Source of the DNA: Acorus gramineus
Taxonomy: Eukaryota > Streptophyta > Magnoliopsida > Acorales > Acoraceae
Assembly (NCBI GenBank): GCA_030737835.1
Contig: CM060857.1
Coordinates: forward strand, 11,283,496 to 11,347,495
DNA length: 64,000 nt
Direction: 5' to 3'
The position numbers and the translations under genes are program-made. Positions 51,615 to 62,967 of this stretch are shown one piece after another; the stretch's first letter is position 1, and every line of letters begins with the position of its first letter. The notes beneath the pieces were generated by a model, which was given only the letters and a program-made list of their open reading frames with translations, was not told the DNA's origin and ran no database searches.

Positions 51615-52035
51615 TTACTTGATAGCTAGGATTAAAAGCAAAACAAAGATAACAAACACCAACAACATTATACAAAAGCATGCACAACATCCGAAAATCA
51701 TTAAACCCGTTGGCCGTGGTCCTGCATTGTCCTTCTCCACCTTCCTAAGGATTTGCGGTTGGTTATCTTGAAACTCTCCCATCCTAGGCAATGTATCTGC
51801 CCACATGAAAGAGGCACGGTGGTCCTGCATCCAACCAAATATACAAATCAATATGGAAACACAAAAAAATACATATATATCTATCAGTGAAGACCAGTGC
51901 ACTTGTTAGAACACGTACCAATCTCGCAGGGCACCTAAAGAACCACCGCCCATAGTTCTTATCTGTCTGTGCCATATGAAGGGTCATTGGTCCTCGGCCA
52001 CAGGCACAATGAATATCAGAATGAGTGTTCTTCAT
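51615..52035 (-). CDS. Small GRF-type zinc finger protein with C-terminal membrane anchor, 108 aa
   Basis: Two exons: 51919-52035 and 51824-51615 (GT-AG; 327 nt). The N-terminus reads HCACGRGP...NYGRWFFRCP, matching the GRF finger (Cys10, Cys12, Cys35). The fourth metal ligand expected before FxW is not a Cys: the segment reads DHRASFMWAD, so His41 may stand in or the site may be weakened. The last 30 residues are strongly hydrophobic (CCACFCIMLLVFVIFVLLLI), a tail anchor. It lies 77 bp past the transposase stop, in the same direction. Many plant genomes carry GRF-finger plus tail-anchor genes; whether it helps the transposon or is a passenger is unknown. Confidence 0.65.
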
Positions 52036-52112
52036 GCTGTCAAAAATATTGATGCATCATACATATAGCATTATAATGTACATACATAGCTAGGAATACA
52101 ACAAACAGTGCA

Positions 52113-53367
52113 TCAACGCCTAGACACTAGCTGACTGGCAATCTCATCCCGCACTCGATTCATTTCTATTTGATCGTTCTCAGGTCGGACTTGTGGGAAC
52201 AGCTGCTCAGTAGAATGATCCTCATCAACTGTGGTACTCTGAAACTGCTCGAACAGTGAATCATGTAGCTTTTTCTTTCTGATAAAATTGTGAATAGCCA
52301 TAGTTGCGGGAACTATCCGTACTTGGACATCAAATGGATAAGATGCCATTCTCTTCAAAATGGGGAAGCGTGCCTTCCACACACCAAATGTGCGTTCAAT
52401 CACGTTGCGCAACGATGAGTGCAACTGATTGAACACCTCCTCTTTGTTTTGAGGTGTTGCACGCCCCCTATAATCTCCCAACCAATACCTAACGTTTCGG
52501 TAAGGTGCAAGAAATCCCCTTTTATTTGTATATCCAGCATCAACTAGATAATATTTCCTTGGGGGGGGCAATGGGAACAATTTGGTAGGGTCTCTAATGG
52601 TCTCCGACAAGATGCGCGAATCATGGGCAGTTCCTTCCCACCCTGCCATGACATAAGTAAATAACATGTCAAACGAGCACACGGCAAGCACATTTTGCAT
52701 GCAATCCCCCTTTCGACCCCTGTATGGAACTTGGTTATCCCGATCTATGATTGCATGCACCAGAGTTCCATCCAGCGCGCCGATGCAATCCTATACAAAC
52801 ATGTTACTAACCCCAATGAGTTCTCTTTCACTAATGTAATTAGGAGGTTTAAAATAACAACAAAAATTAGTAGGAACAATGAAACGAAGTTGTCCGTACC
52901 TTGAATGCGGGGTAAAATCTTGAACTATTCCTAATTTGGTCGGGTGTGTGAGACAAATCGGGTGGAGAGATATTTCGTTCGCTCAGTTTCAAACAAGCCT
53001 TTAAGACCTTTCTAAAGTATCGGGATATGGTCTCCCCAGAGTGTTGGAAGCGGTCCTGGCAAACTCTGTTTCTCGCATTATGTCCAACAATTAGTAGGAA
53101 GATACCCAGTTGTTCTTCAACATACACGTTATTTGTGTCTTTCAACCATCCTTCATCTCGGAATTCTTTAACCAATGCCTTGAACACTGCCTGTTCCATG
53201 CGAAATAAATCTTGACACGGGCGTGGGTGTCCATGAAGTATCGAATTCATATATTCAGCCCCACTCAAACTAGAATCATGAACTACTCTTCGTGCCCAAT
53301 CTTGATCCAGATGATCATGTATGAAATATATCACCATAATAACTAGGATCTCATGTTCAGGATCCAT
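52113..53367 (-). CDS. PIF/Harbinger DDE transposase, 381 aa
   Basis: Cuts and pastes the element. Exons: 52900-53367 and 52113-52790 (1146 nt, GT-AG, phase 0). The N-terminal helix-turn-helix region contains LGIFLLIVGHNARNR. The catalytic triad is visible as GALDGT (first Asp), GTAHDSR (second Asp) and NVIERTFGVWK (Glu), with the family block YYLVDAGYTNKRGFLAPYR. Met at 53367 (MDPEHEI) is the likely start, because the frame upstream to 53421 is a low-complexity leader. No stop or frameshift. Confidence 0.88.
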
Positions 53368-53524
53368 TCCTAAAACACACATAAACAAAAACATAGCACT
53401 AGAATCCATTAGATTTTTCATTCAAATAACATAATTGCCCTTCCTGAACCAAAGTCAAACTCATAATCGTCCCTACATGAAAAAGTGGACTTCCCTACAT
53501 GAACATTGTCATCCACATTCTATA

Positions 53525-53745
53525 ATGCCAACAAAATCATCCATACATGAAGCTAAACATAAACATAATCCTCCATACATTAACCTAAACATAAATGCCA
53601 ACGTAATCATCCATACATTAAGCTAAACATAAACTAGTTCATCCATACATTAACCTAAACATAAATGCCAACAAAATCATCCATACATGAAGCTAAACAT
53701 AAACATAATCCTCCATACATTAACCTAAACATAAATGAAAACATC
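53525..53745. repeat. Tandem repeat, 140-bp period, between Harbinger genes
   Basis: ATGCCAACAAAATCATCCAT occurs at 53525 and 53665, and shorter units (ATCCATACATTAACCTAAAC) recur within. It separates the transposase start from the end of the Myb-like gene. Confidence 0.8.
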
Positions 53746-53806
53746 CAAATCCACACATTATCAAAGTACCAGACATACACATACATGAAACAACACGTAG
53801 AGACAC

Positions 53807-54798
53807 CTATTTAATAAACACTGAACGCAGTAATGCAATCCTCGCACTGGGTCTGTTCTCCAACATCCAAATCCTGCGCTGCTCATCAACCAAAAAGAAG
53901 CGAAGGGCGAGCACATAGAGCTCACCATCTGGGTCAATCTCAGGCATCTGTTGGAGTGACGCAAAACATTCTTCGGTTGTGGGTGGGGGTGGTACATAGT
54001 GAGCATGCGCACCATGAGCGTGCGCGCTTGCCTGGCTGGTAGCGGAGGCTGCAATCCGATCAAGCACTCCATCAATCTTCTCCACAAAGTCCTGAGAAAC
54101 TGAAGACCTCTTCGACCTGGGTTGACAATGGCGTTTGCGTCTCATTGAGGATATGGGTTCATTCAAATTGTCCTCAGACTCAACGGGAACAGGGTCAGGC
54201 ATTGGGGTTTCTGGAATACTCGAGGGGGATGCTGTGGGGTTGGGCGTCTGGGACGTGGAAGCAATGTTGCCCATGTCATCAAGAAGGGAGTCCCCAGTGG
54301 CCGGAGTGAATTGGTGCTCTCCTGTGGCCGTGACCCCCCCAAATAGTTGTTCCATCTCATCAGCATGGGGAAGGGGTTTGTATCTGAACTGTTTCACCTC
54401 GGGATTCGCCTGTACACCCAAAAATTAAGCATTTATTATGTATTTCCCAAGCATTAGCAAACCTATCAATGAATAACGATTACCTTAATCTGCTCATCCC
54501 ATCTCTCCTGGTCCATCTGCACTGTTTGTCCAGGGGCAACCTCTCCTATGCCGGTTAGGGAAATCAATTTCTTCCAGGCATTCCATTGTTTCCTCAGCAT
54601 GTCCCAATAATTCTTGAATTGCCTCTGATCGTAATTTGTCATATTTTTGTTATTAAACTCTTCCCTCACCTTCTTCCATGCCGATGTTTTTAAGTTTGAA
54701 CCAGGCCGACCCCCTAATTTGACTTGTTCTAAGCATAAGTCAATGAACAGCTTTTTCATTTCCGGGCTCCATGCAGCCCTACCAGTCCTTCCATCCAT
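53807..54798 (-). CDS. Harbinger Myb/SANT-like DNA-binding protein, 305 aa
   Basis: Partner protein of PIF/Harbinger transposases; it binds element ends and helps nuclear import. Exons: 54484-54798 and 53807-54409 (918 nt, GT-AG). The Myb/SANT-like domain lies at about residues 7-95: WSPEMKKLFIDLCLEQ, W in SAWKKVREEFN, and the final helix FKNYWDMLRKQWNAWKKLI. A conserved linker follows (NPEVKQFRYKPLPHADEMEQ), then a basic patch RRKRHCQPRSKRSSVSQDFV and a C-terminal helix (YVLALRFFLVDEQRRIWMLE). No lesion. Its 5' UTR probably begins in the leader exon near 57009-57315, across a 2.2-kb intron. Confidence 0.85.
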
Positions 54799-57008
54799 GT
54801 TCTACATTCCAAAAAAAAAAATGGTGAGAGTTTCAAACCAATATGCAACTTCATCAACATGTCGGGTCTTCCTAAATTGGTAAGTGGTGGATAGTCTTCC
54901 TAAACCGTAGTCCTAAGTGTAATTAAACCCTAAACATACACCACAGCTTAAGGCAGTAAGTAAAAGTGACACTTCCTACACATTTATTGCTCCTACAAGA
55001 ACTGTACATTTCATATGAAGACCACATTATACACATAAACAAACAGATAAACAAACAGATAAACAAACAGTGCATCTTCTTCCACCTAGAAATCTTCATC
55101 AATGGTCACCAAACTCATAGATTCTAGAGAACCAGTTGATTCAGATCAGGTAAGAGTTGATTGTATGGTTGCATTTGACCTTGAGGTCAGTTAACCCATT
55201 GCAAGATCATCTATGATTGTGCCCTGAACTCATAGGATGGCAAATATAATAGCCCTTTACTTTGCCTCATTGTATATCACATGCTTTAAGAATCTGTAAT
55301 CGCAAAGTGGAACAGTAATTTCCAGGAGAGAACACTTCTTACTTTGTTCTGAGTCTACAATGTTACCATGTAAAAAAAAAAAAGTGTTTACCACAGCTTG
55401 ATTTAATTTTGTCACCTTAACAGCTCTATATTTTTTTTCTTTTTCATGTTCAGGTTTGGGATACTCGCCAGCGTACTTGTTGTAATTCATTTAATGCTCA
55501 TGAAGAATATATATCAGACATGACATTTGTATCCAGTTCTATGCAGCTGTTGGGAACAAGGTAAATTTGGAATTTTTTTGCTGTTATCTACCTAGGCATA
55601 TTGAACAACATTCAACAGTGGCAAGTGGCAACCAATAAAGGTCTTAGACCATCCTTTTGGCTATAAAACAATGTTAGGAGCAACAATATTAGCTGATTTA
55701 ATCATTTTTCCTTTTGACTTGCTGATCAGAGTTTCCCTTCATGATCCTTCAAGCATCAGTAGTGAACTAGTATTTTATTCAGCTAATTATCGTCCACGGA
55801 AAACCATGAAAATACATGTGAAGTTATATTGCACTGCCTGAAGGTATGCAAGAAACATATATTGGGGGCACTGATTTGATTTGAGCATTCATATGGATTG
55901 GGAGAGATTTCTATTGAGTAACCTACAAGCAAACTAGGGATAAGGGCTGCTTAATGTATTTTATTCATTTGAGGAGACATCTTTGTGTCCTTATGCTTTT
56001 AGAGAGTTTACCAAATGAATATAAACAACTGGATTTCACACCATTTCTTCAGGAAAAAGAAGTTCAGGAAGTCGATTAATATTCAACGTTTGAACTTTGA
56101 CTTCCAAATAAAAAAAAAAAACATTTCAACTTTTACTAGTATTGCCTTTACAGAAGAAAATCAAAATAGTAGTTGAAGTTATCCATGAATATCTTCTGAA
56201 AAGACCGCATGAGAAGACAAGTATACTATCCTGGCAGACAATAGAGCATATTGCATACTCATTAGTACATCCACATTACATTCTCAATTTGTTTATATGA
56301 TTTATGATTCATTCCTGTTTCATGGACATGCAACATAACATATTTCGATTTTCATTGACAGTTTTTCAATAATGGGAAGGAATCTGTTTGCAAACATATT
56401 TGTTTTTCTTTGATATATAGAATTGAATATCAGTTCACATCCCACATCAAATGTGTTCCTTAGTTGAAAGTAAGGGGTTATTAAAATTTTTCAAATTGAA
56501 TTTAGATAGTATATAATACAAACATGTATAACTTTAAAATATATATCAGATTCAAGTATCTTTTCAAGGATACATTGTTGCTCATACTGAATGTTCAATG
56601 AAGTACATGCTCGAATGAACGAACGTGAAGTAATTTGTTTTCAGATAAAATGTATACTTTACTATGTATTTTCATAAAACATTATTTCTTCTCATGTAAA
56701 TACTCTATTAGGAGTTAAGACTGAGATATGATTTACTGCATCAACACGATATCAGATTATTGGTCTTCTTTTTTTTGTCAAGTGTTCTATTGGGTACTGA
56801 TTTTATATATGCACGCAATTCTTATATTTAAATTGAAGGGATCCACTGTGTTAGCACCAAATTAGATTAATATTCAGTAGATCATACATCTCTATCAACC
56901 ATTTGCACAATAGAAGCACATGAAACAAAGCAACACATCAACAAACCCACAATGAAAAAGGGCTTAACATAAAAAAAATCAAAGACCTAGCTGGAACGAG
57001 TGGTATTA
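54799..57008 (-). other. Leader intron region of the Harbinger
   Basis: About 2.2 kb between the Myb-like ATG and the upstream leader exon. A short frame near 55440-55490 has no domain. No other gene seen. Confidence 0.5.
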
Positions 57009-57348
57009 CCTCGATGTTTGGCTGTGGCGGCAATCCGAAGAGGAGGGAGGAGCTCGGACTGTCGGAGACGAAGACGGTGATGCTGCTCCGCGATGGTGGT
57101 CGAGGTCCGGCGATCGGGGGTGGCAAGAACAGAGAGGAACCCGATTCTTCACGTCACAGTGGAGAGAGAGGGGTTCAGGATGACCTTCACCGGAGCAGGT
57201 CGGGGTTGTTTGGCGATGAGAGACGGACGACTCCTCTTTGTTCCGCCGATTAGGGTTTGCAACACCTCCTCTTTATTTTTCGTTCTTTGTTTCGGTCGAC
57301 GCAGAGAGGGGTGAGGAGAGAGAGAGGGCTGGTCGGCTGCCTTATATA
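57009..57348 (-). promoter_or_regulatory. Harbinger promoter and leader exon
   Basis: Reading the minus strand: TATATAAG at 57342-57348, CT-rich start region, telo-box AAACCCTAA (about 57250-57258), GC-rich leader, then donor ATCGAG|GTAATA at 57009. Transcription toward the Myb-like and transposase genes is inferred. Confidence 0.6.
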
Positions 57349-57586
57349 GGGGCTGTAAATATGGGTTAGTAGCAGGGGTAAAAACGTGAAAACCCGTTGG
57401 ACGAAAATACGCGCTCGCGAGGTCGGATTAATAAAAGTGTCGTCGAGGAGATGAAAATTTCCGAGGTTATTATGCAGAATCCGGAAGAATTTGGGGACTT
57501 ATTTGGAACTCAACCAAACACCAAAAGTACTGAATATTACGCCTTCATCCAATAAGTACTGAATTTGGCAGTAACCAAACACCGCC

Positions 57587-58217
57587 TTAGTGTTCTCAAA
57601 CACCATCAAATACATGAAGATGTGTCCTTCGGGAGTCGGGACGTTCCATGAATCAAATACCTTCTAATGCATATGACAAAATGCATAACAATATGTGAAA
57701 AAATAAAATTCATGTACTTATTTAATTACATAACCAATGAAAATAGATGGTTATCCCAAATTTGCATCCTAGAAGATCATATTCAATTTATGCATACATT
57801 TTCAATATATGCATGCACTAAAGAAAAAATAAAATACATGGATATATGAAACTCTATAATAAAATGCATGAATTATTGGGTTTTATTATAAATCATGGAT
57901 CCATGCTCATATTAATCACGAATATGAGATTACATGGCCGAAACATTTTTTTTTTTAATACTATGCTATAGAAAATGCATAAAGAAATGCATTCTTAAAA
58001 TAAATCTATAAAAGAATGCAACGCATGGATATATTTAATTATGTAGCATAGAGTTAAAAAAAAACCCATTTTTCTTTATCAAAAAGAAAATCATAAAATT
58101 ATTTATCATTTTGTATACAAAATATAAGATAAGATCATGATGATTTGAACATCATGAACTCACCAAAATACAAACCTCTTTAACGAATTAAACAAGAGCG
58201 TGGTCGTGCTAATAACG
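57587..58217. other. Copia 5' internal region
   Basis: AT-rich. Runs from the TTA duplication to the copia 5' LTR and holds the primer-binding region at its right edge. No coding. Confidence 0.6.
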
Positions 58218-58547
58218 TGTTGTAAACTAAGTAGAATACATACACACAAGTATACATAAACAAAGTACACAAGCATATAGAAGAGAAGTAGAGAGAGATT
58301 CTTATTCACTATTTGTTGGTTCATGAATATAAGAGAAACCCCTCTATTTATAGGGTGCATAGAGGAATCCCAAAGATGAGGAGTTACAAGTCTATAGAGG
58401 TGAGGGGGAGATAGTAGGACAATAATGAAAGTGTTATGGAATAGAAGAGTGGGGGAGGTTATGGAGTTGAATGAGGGGGTTATGGAGTTGAAGAGTGGGG
58501 CGGGTTATGGATTAGAGAAGTGGTGGTTATCCACCATGTTCACAATA
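58218..58547 (-). repeat. Copia 5' LTR
   Basis: Partner of 45525-45855. The terminal CA has mutated to TA (CACAATA), and AAGAT follows at once. Confidence 0.9.
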
Positions 58548-58552
58548 AAGAT

Positions 58553-61448
58553 AAATTAATATATTTTTTTATAATAAAAATTATAATTTTTTTTCTATGT
58601 CATACACTTAAGAGCGACACGACATAGGTGGTTGTGGGATTGACCCATCCAAATTTTTAGAAACATTAAACACCACCTTACATTAATCTCATACATAAAA
58701 AAAAAAAATATTACTCCGTCCAAAACCCCACTTAAAAAAAAAAAAAAGTGAGTGGGTAACACATATATAATATGTTGTTGTGACTTGGTAGGGTCCATCA
58801 AAAATTTTAAACAAACGTATCTAGCTACCCCCACATTATGAAAACCCTCATAAAAAAAAAAAAAACCTTGTGATCCCTTGTCTTCCATCAATCAGTAGAC
58901 TCACCGATCACCGTTCGTCCACCAATCACCGATGTTGCCGATCGTCGATCTCCTCTTCTTATTCTTCTTTTTCATGTATCTAGTCATTGATTTGAATTTG
59001 ATGATTTTTTATTTTTTGTTTCCTTTACCATTTTTGTATGTTATTTTAAAAAAAATTTCATCATTGTATAGTCATATATGAATAATAAATAAAACTCCTC
59101 AACATTACACCTTTCTTTCATTCACCTGTACGGCTTTACCCGTTTATTTGGATAATCATGGATTTAATTTTGGTCTTTAGTTGATTAGTTGTTTTTTTTT
59201 TTTATGTATTTATGTTTATGAAATTTTTATTTTATAGATTTTGCCATTTGTTCAGTGGATAAATTTTTAAAGAGAAAATCAATTATAGAACAAGATTTTT
59301 CTCCTATCGAAGAAAATTGTGGTGCTAAGCAAAGTCATATTGATGTAAACAATTTTCTTTCAGATCCAGGGCTAAAAAAATTTTTTAACTAAAATAAGAA
59401 GGACATATATTCCCTCAAAGAGATGTTGGTGGAGTTTTGCGTCGATTTAAACCGCTTGGTTTATATAATATAGTAATCGGTTGTAATACAACATTAAAAA
59501 GGATGCATCATTTATTTATGTTGATATTTATTTTTTTAAATGACCCATCTATATAAAAAAAATCATGGAGTTGTCATTGCATACATTATAATATAATCTC
59601 ATACAATATATTATCATAGTATATGAAGCTGTAAGATAAACTATAAAATGAATTAAGTGTATCAGCACTCGTTGTATATCCTTGGAAGGTGTTGGGCCAG
59701 ATGACTTGGTCACGTGCTTGCAAATGAGGAGGAGATGGGAGATTAATTGAGAGACTTTATTTTTATTTATTTATTTATTTCTTCTTCTTTGGAAAGGATT
59801 GGTTGAGCCTAGGGGTAGAACCACATCCAACTCAAATTTTGGAATTATTTGGATTGGCGTTTTGAAAATTTTTTTTATTAAATTTAAGTACTTTGATTTT
59901 TAAGAATAAAAATGATATTTGAACCCATCTTATATCACATATAAATAAAATTTATATTTGAAATTATCAATTATTTTTCAGTTACGTACACTATAATAAT
60001 ATAGTATATTATCGCGTATATACTAATGTATCTCAGTATATACATTATTTCATATAACAACATATATTTTATAACTTTTTTTTTTAAAAAAAATGGCGTG
60101 GACTACAAGTGGGGCTGGACATATCATTTTTTTTCATTCCCAATTCTAGTATCATATACGTCGATAGAAAATTACTGAAGCATATACTCACATTAACGAG
60201 GTATGTTTCGATAGAAATTTTTCACATTTTCTATAAATGCATTCATTCAATTTATTAGAGTATATTTTATATTTTTATAAAAGTTTGTAACTCATTGGAT
60301 AAGGTATATACTATTTTAAAAAAATTCAAAACATGTGTATACTGGAATTGAGACTGAAAAAAAAGACTCTAAATAATATTATCTTAGTATATATCACAAA
60401 TATAAAAAAAAATGTTTAAGACATCTAAGTCCCTACAAACATGGAAAACTCAATAAAAAGGGGTTTAAGACATATAAGTCCCTACTAAAATTGAAACAGA
60501 TGTACGAGTTTCTGAAAACTCAGAAAAACCAATTATCATCCCTGAGTTAAATTTCCATCCAAATTTAACAGGATATTCCCACAATTTGTGTAGATATTGA
60601 AGTCCTTATAAACAGTCATAAAGATAAATTAGTCTAAAATTATTGCTGAAAGACTTTTATATTAAATTGTGTACACATTGCAGTCCCTATAAATAATTAT
60701 AAAGATAAATTAGTTCCTGAAAAAAATAAAATTATCTTTAAAAAAAACTTTTACATTTAATTAAATCATTCCTTATAAACAATCAACAATAATAAAAGAC
60801 GAGAAGCATGCATGTATATATACTAAATAAAAAAATAATGAATGTATCATTTTATTCCTCTATTTATTGCTCGCCACGTGGCCCATTTGACATGCACCCA
60901 CCCGTTTTTAATTGTTGCAAAAAAACAGAAACTTTATTTACGCCTCAAAATTAGCTCCTCCCCATTGTTCTAGTACCTTCCAAAGCTCCCTCCGAATTTC
61001 TGTTTTTTTTCACTTTTTGATCGACCACCCTTTTTAATTTCGGTTCCCTTTTTGAAATTTCGGTTCACCTTTTATTTCTTTCCATCTGTAACCCTCCAAG
61101 TTCCCGATCTTCCTCGATTTTTTTTAAAAAAAAATCAGTTTTTTTTTTTTGCTTTAAAGCTTTCCAAATTGGGTTTCGCCCCCAAATCCCTCTCTCTGAA
61201 TTCGAGTATTCGCGATTTTGAATCCACCATCTGATGCTTAATCACCTCTCCCCAATCAAACAACAACCCATAAATCCCGATTGGGGATTCTCCGTTTCGT
61301 CTCTGATTTCGTATATGCTTCTCCCCTCCGATGTCTTCTTAATCCATCAGATTCAACGCTTCTGTCGGCTAAAGATCCCATCTTTTTCGATCAAGGTGTG
61401 ATTTTGAGGGGCACCCATCGAAGAGAAGCACCGAATAACGGGTACCCA
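58553..61448. other. AT-rich spacer upstream of the RCC1 gene
   Basis: Long A/T tracts and no complete gene. It contains the hAT-type fragment at 59255-59392. The CT-rich leader from about 60955 to 61448, with several T tracts, is the likely promoter and 5' UTR of the RCC1-repeat gene; no clear TATA box. Confidence 0.6.
59255..59392 (+). pseudogene. hAT-type (TTF zinc finger) transposase fragment
   Basis: A 45-codon frame reads VDKFLKRKSIIEQDFSPIEE...NNFLSDPGLKKFFN then stop. The KRK-SI start and LSDPGL block are typical of the N-terminus of plant TTF-type zinc finger/hAT transposase proteins. An acceptor-like TTTTATAG precedes it. Everything downstream is lost. Confidence 0.55.
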
Positions 61449-62967
61449 ATGGCGGTTTCGAGCCGTCCGATATCCATCGAAGAGCTCCCCTCTCATCTCA
61501 TCCTGGAGATCCTGAGCTCCGGTCGGCTTAGCGCCGTTGACCTCGCCTGTCTCGAGAACACCTGCCGCACGTTCCGCGGGGTCCATGGGGTGTTCCCCCA
61601 GAAGTTCCGATCGATGGCCGAGTTCGCGGCGTTCAATGTCTGCTGCGGTAACTCGATATTCGCTTCTCTTCCTACGGTGGCTCGGACCGAGCTTTTTGAA
61701 CGTTGTAATGGGAACTGGAAGAGGGTGATGAGGTTTCTGCAGTGCGTTGAGCAGTCGTCTGGGCTCGTCGAGACATCCGCAGGCAATGTAACTATTTCTT
61801 TGTTTTCATTTATTTGGAATGTTGATTTTCAATTTTGCTTGAAATTTTATTTGTAGCTCACAATTGTACATCGTGCACATGAATTTCTACAAATTTGAGC
61901 TCTTTTGTATGGAATGATTATAATTGCCGAACTTGGTTGTTCGAGTACCTAATTGTTTTATCAGTATAATATTGTTTGATTGGCTTGTGTTTCTCTGCCC
62001 AAAATTGAAGTTTTACTGCGGCATAGACGTAAAACTTGTGTATACCTGTTTGGGCAATTCATAGGAATCTTAATTCTATACAATCCCACTGTTGTTTAGA
62101 AAAACATAGCAAGTTTATCAAGGCATAGATTTGAACAGCATATCTTGCATTGCATACTCTGTGTAATTGAGCTGTTTTGAGAGAGTTCGGTGGTGGTCGT
62201 TTGGGGGGGGGGGGGGGGTTGGGGTTGTGATTTTGTATTCCTTTGCAAACTAATAGAAATTCTTGATTAATTATGAAGGAAATGCAGCTTTCATTGACAT
62301 TGAATATATGTGTCATTAATGTCTTACTGTCTATTCAAAGAATTTTAAGTAGGGTTCATCGATTTATATAAAACATGTGCTTTTCCTATTGGATAGAGAA
62401 GTTTTACTATAAAAAGAAATTGAGCAATATTTAAAGGCGAGAATGTAAATTTTTGTGAAGATATCCCTAGTGTTTAATCAAGATTCTATTTTAAGCCTTT
62501 TATGTATTCTTGAAGCTGATAGAAGGTGGTTGTTCCCTTGTGAAAATTTGACAGATGCAGATAACTACTGGGAGTTACCATACACTCTTGATCCATGATT
62601 CTTCTGTGTACTCTTGTGGTTCCAGTCTCTGTGGTGTTCTCAGCCATGGCCCTAATACAAAGCAATGCTGTACATTTAATCAGATCAATTTCCCATCCTC
62701 TTCTCGTGTAATCCACATCTCGGCCTCCTACAATCATGCTGCTTTTGTTACGGAGTCTGGAGAGGTTGACAAACTTCCTTCTTTTTTTTTCCTTTTGTGA
62801 GCGGACACCATACCGAAGTTGTCTTTTGAATACTAAATCTATTTCTTCTTGTTTAGGTATTCACATGCGGGGATAATTCTTCATTTTGTTGTGGTCATGG
62901 AGATGTGGGCCGTGCTATATTTAGGCCCACACATGTAGAAGCATTGAAGGGGGTTCCTTGCAAACAG
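61449..62967 (+). CDS. F-box-like, RCC1-repeat protein (5' part, gene continues past window)
   Basis: Exons seen: 61449-61787, 62555-62764 and 62857-62967, all phase 0 with GT-AG borders. Residues about 8-45 (ISIEELPSHLILEILSSGRL, then DLACLENTCRTFRG) resemble an F-box, which would link to an SCF ubiquitin ligase. From exon 2 the RCC1 beta-propeller begins (TTGSYHTLLIHDSSVYSCGS, SASYNHAAFVTESGEVFTCG, CGHGDVGRA). Such proteins are plant-specific relatives of RCC1/UVR8. The substrate is unknown. The start is the first true ATG in a frame that is open upstream. Later propeller blades must lie beyond 64000. Confidence 0.82.

Larger units (their letters stand above)
50840..57586 (-). mobile_element. 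PIF/Harbinger transposon, apparently complete
   Basis: Inverted ends GGTGGTGTTTGG (left) and GGCGGTGTTTGG (right, reverse complement) are flanked by TTA on both sides (50837-50839 and 57587-57589), the usual 3-bp target duplication. It encodes a DDE transposase and a Myb/SANT-like protein, both needed for PIF/Harbinger transposition, plus a small GRF-finger protein, all on the minus strand. It sits inside the copia element, so it is younger. All frames are open, making it a candidate autonomous copy. Confidence 0.9.
45525..58547 (-). mobile_element. Ty1/copia retrotransposon, decayed, with nested Harbinger
   Basis: LTRs at 45525-45855 and 58218-58547 are flanked by the direct repeat AAGAT (45520-45524 and 58548-58552). 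Coding is on the minus strand. The purine tract AAGGGAG adjoins the 3' LTR, and CGTTATTAGCACGACC, a copia-type primer-binding region, adjoins the 5' LTR. Removing the Harbinger (50840-57586) leaves about 6.3 kb. Only reverse transcriptase and RNase H are recognisable; gag, protease and integrase are missing or unrecognisable. Confidence 0.9.

Noticed and set aside
62204..62220. Run of about 18 G in the RCC1 gene intron
   Set aside because: Most likely polymerase slippage or an assembly artefact; no function inferred.
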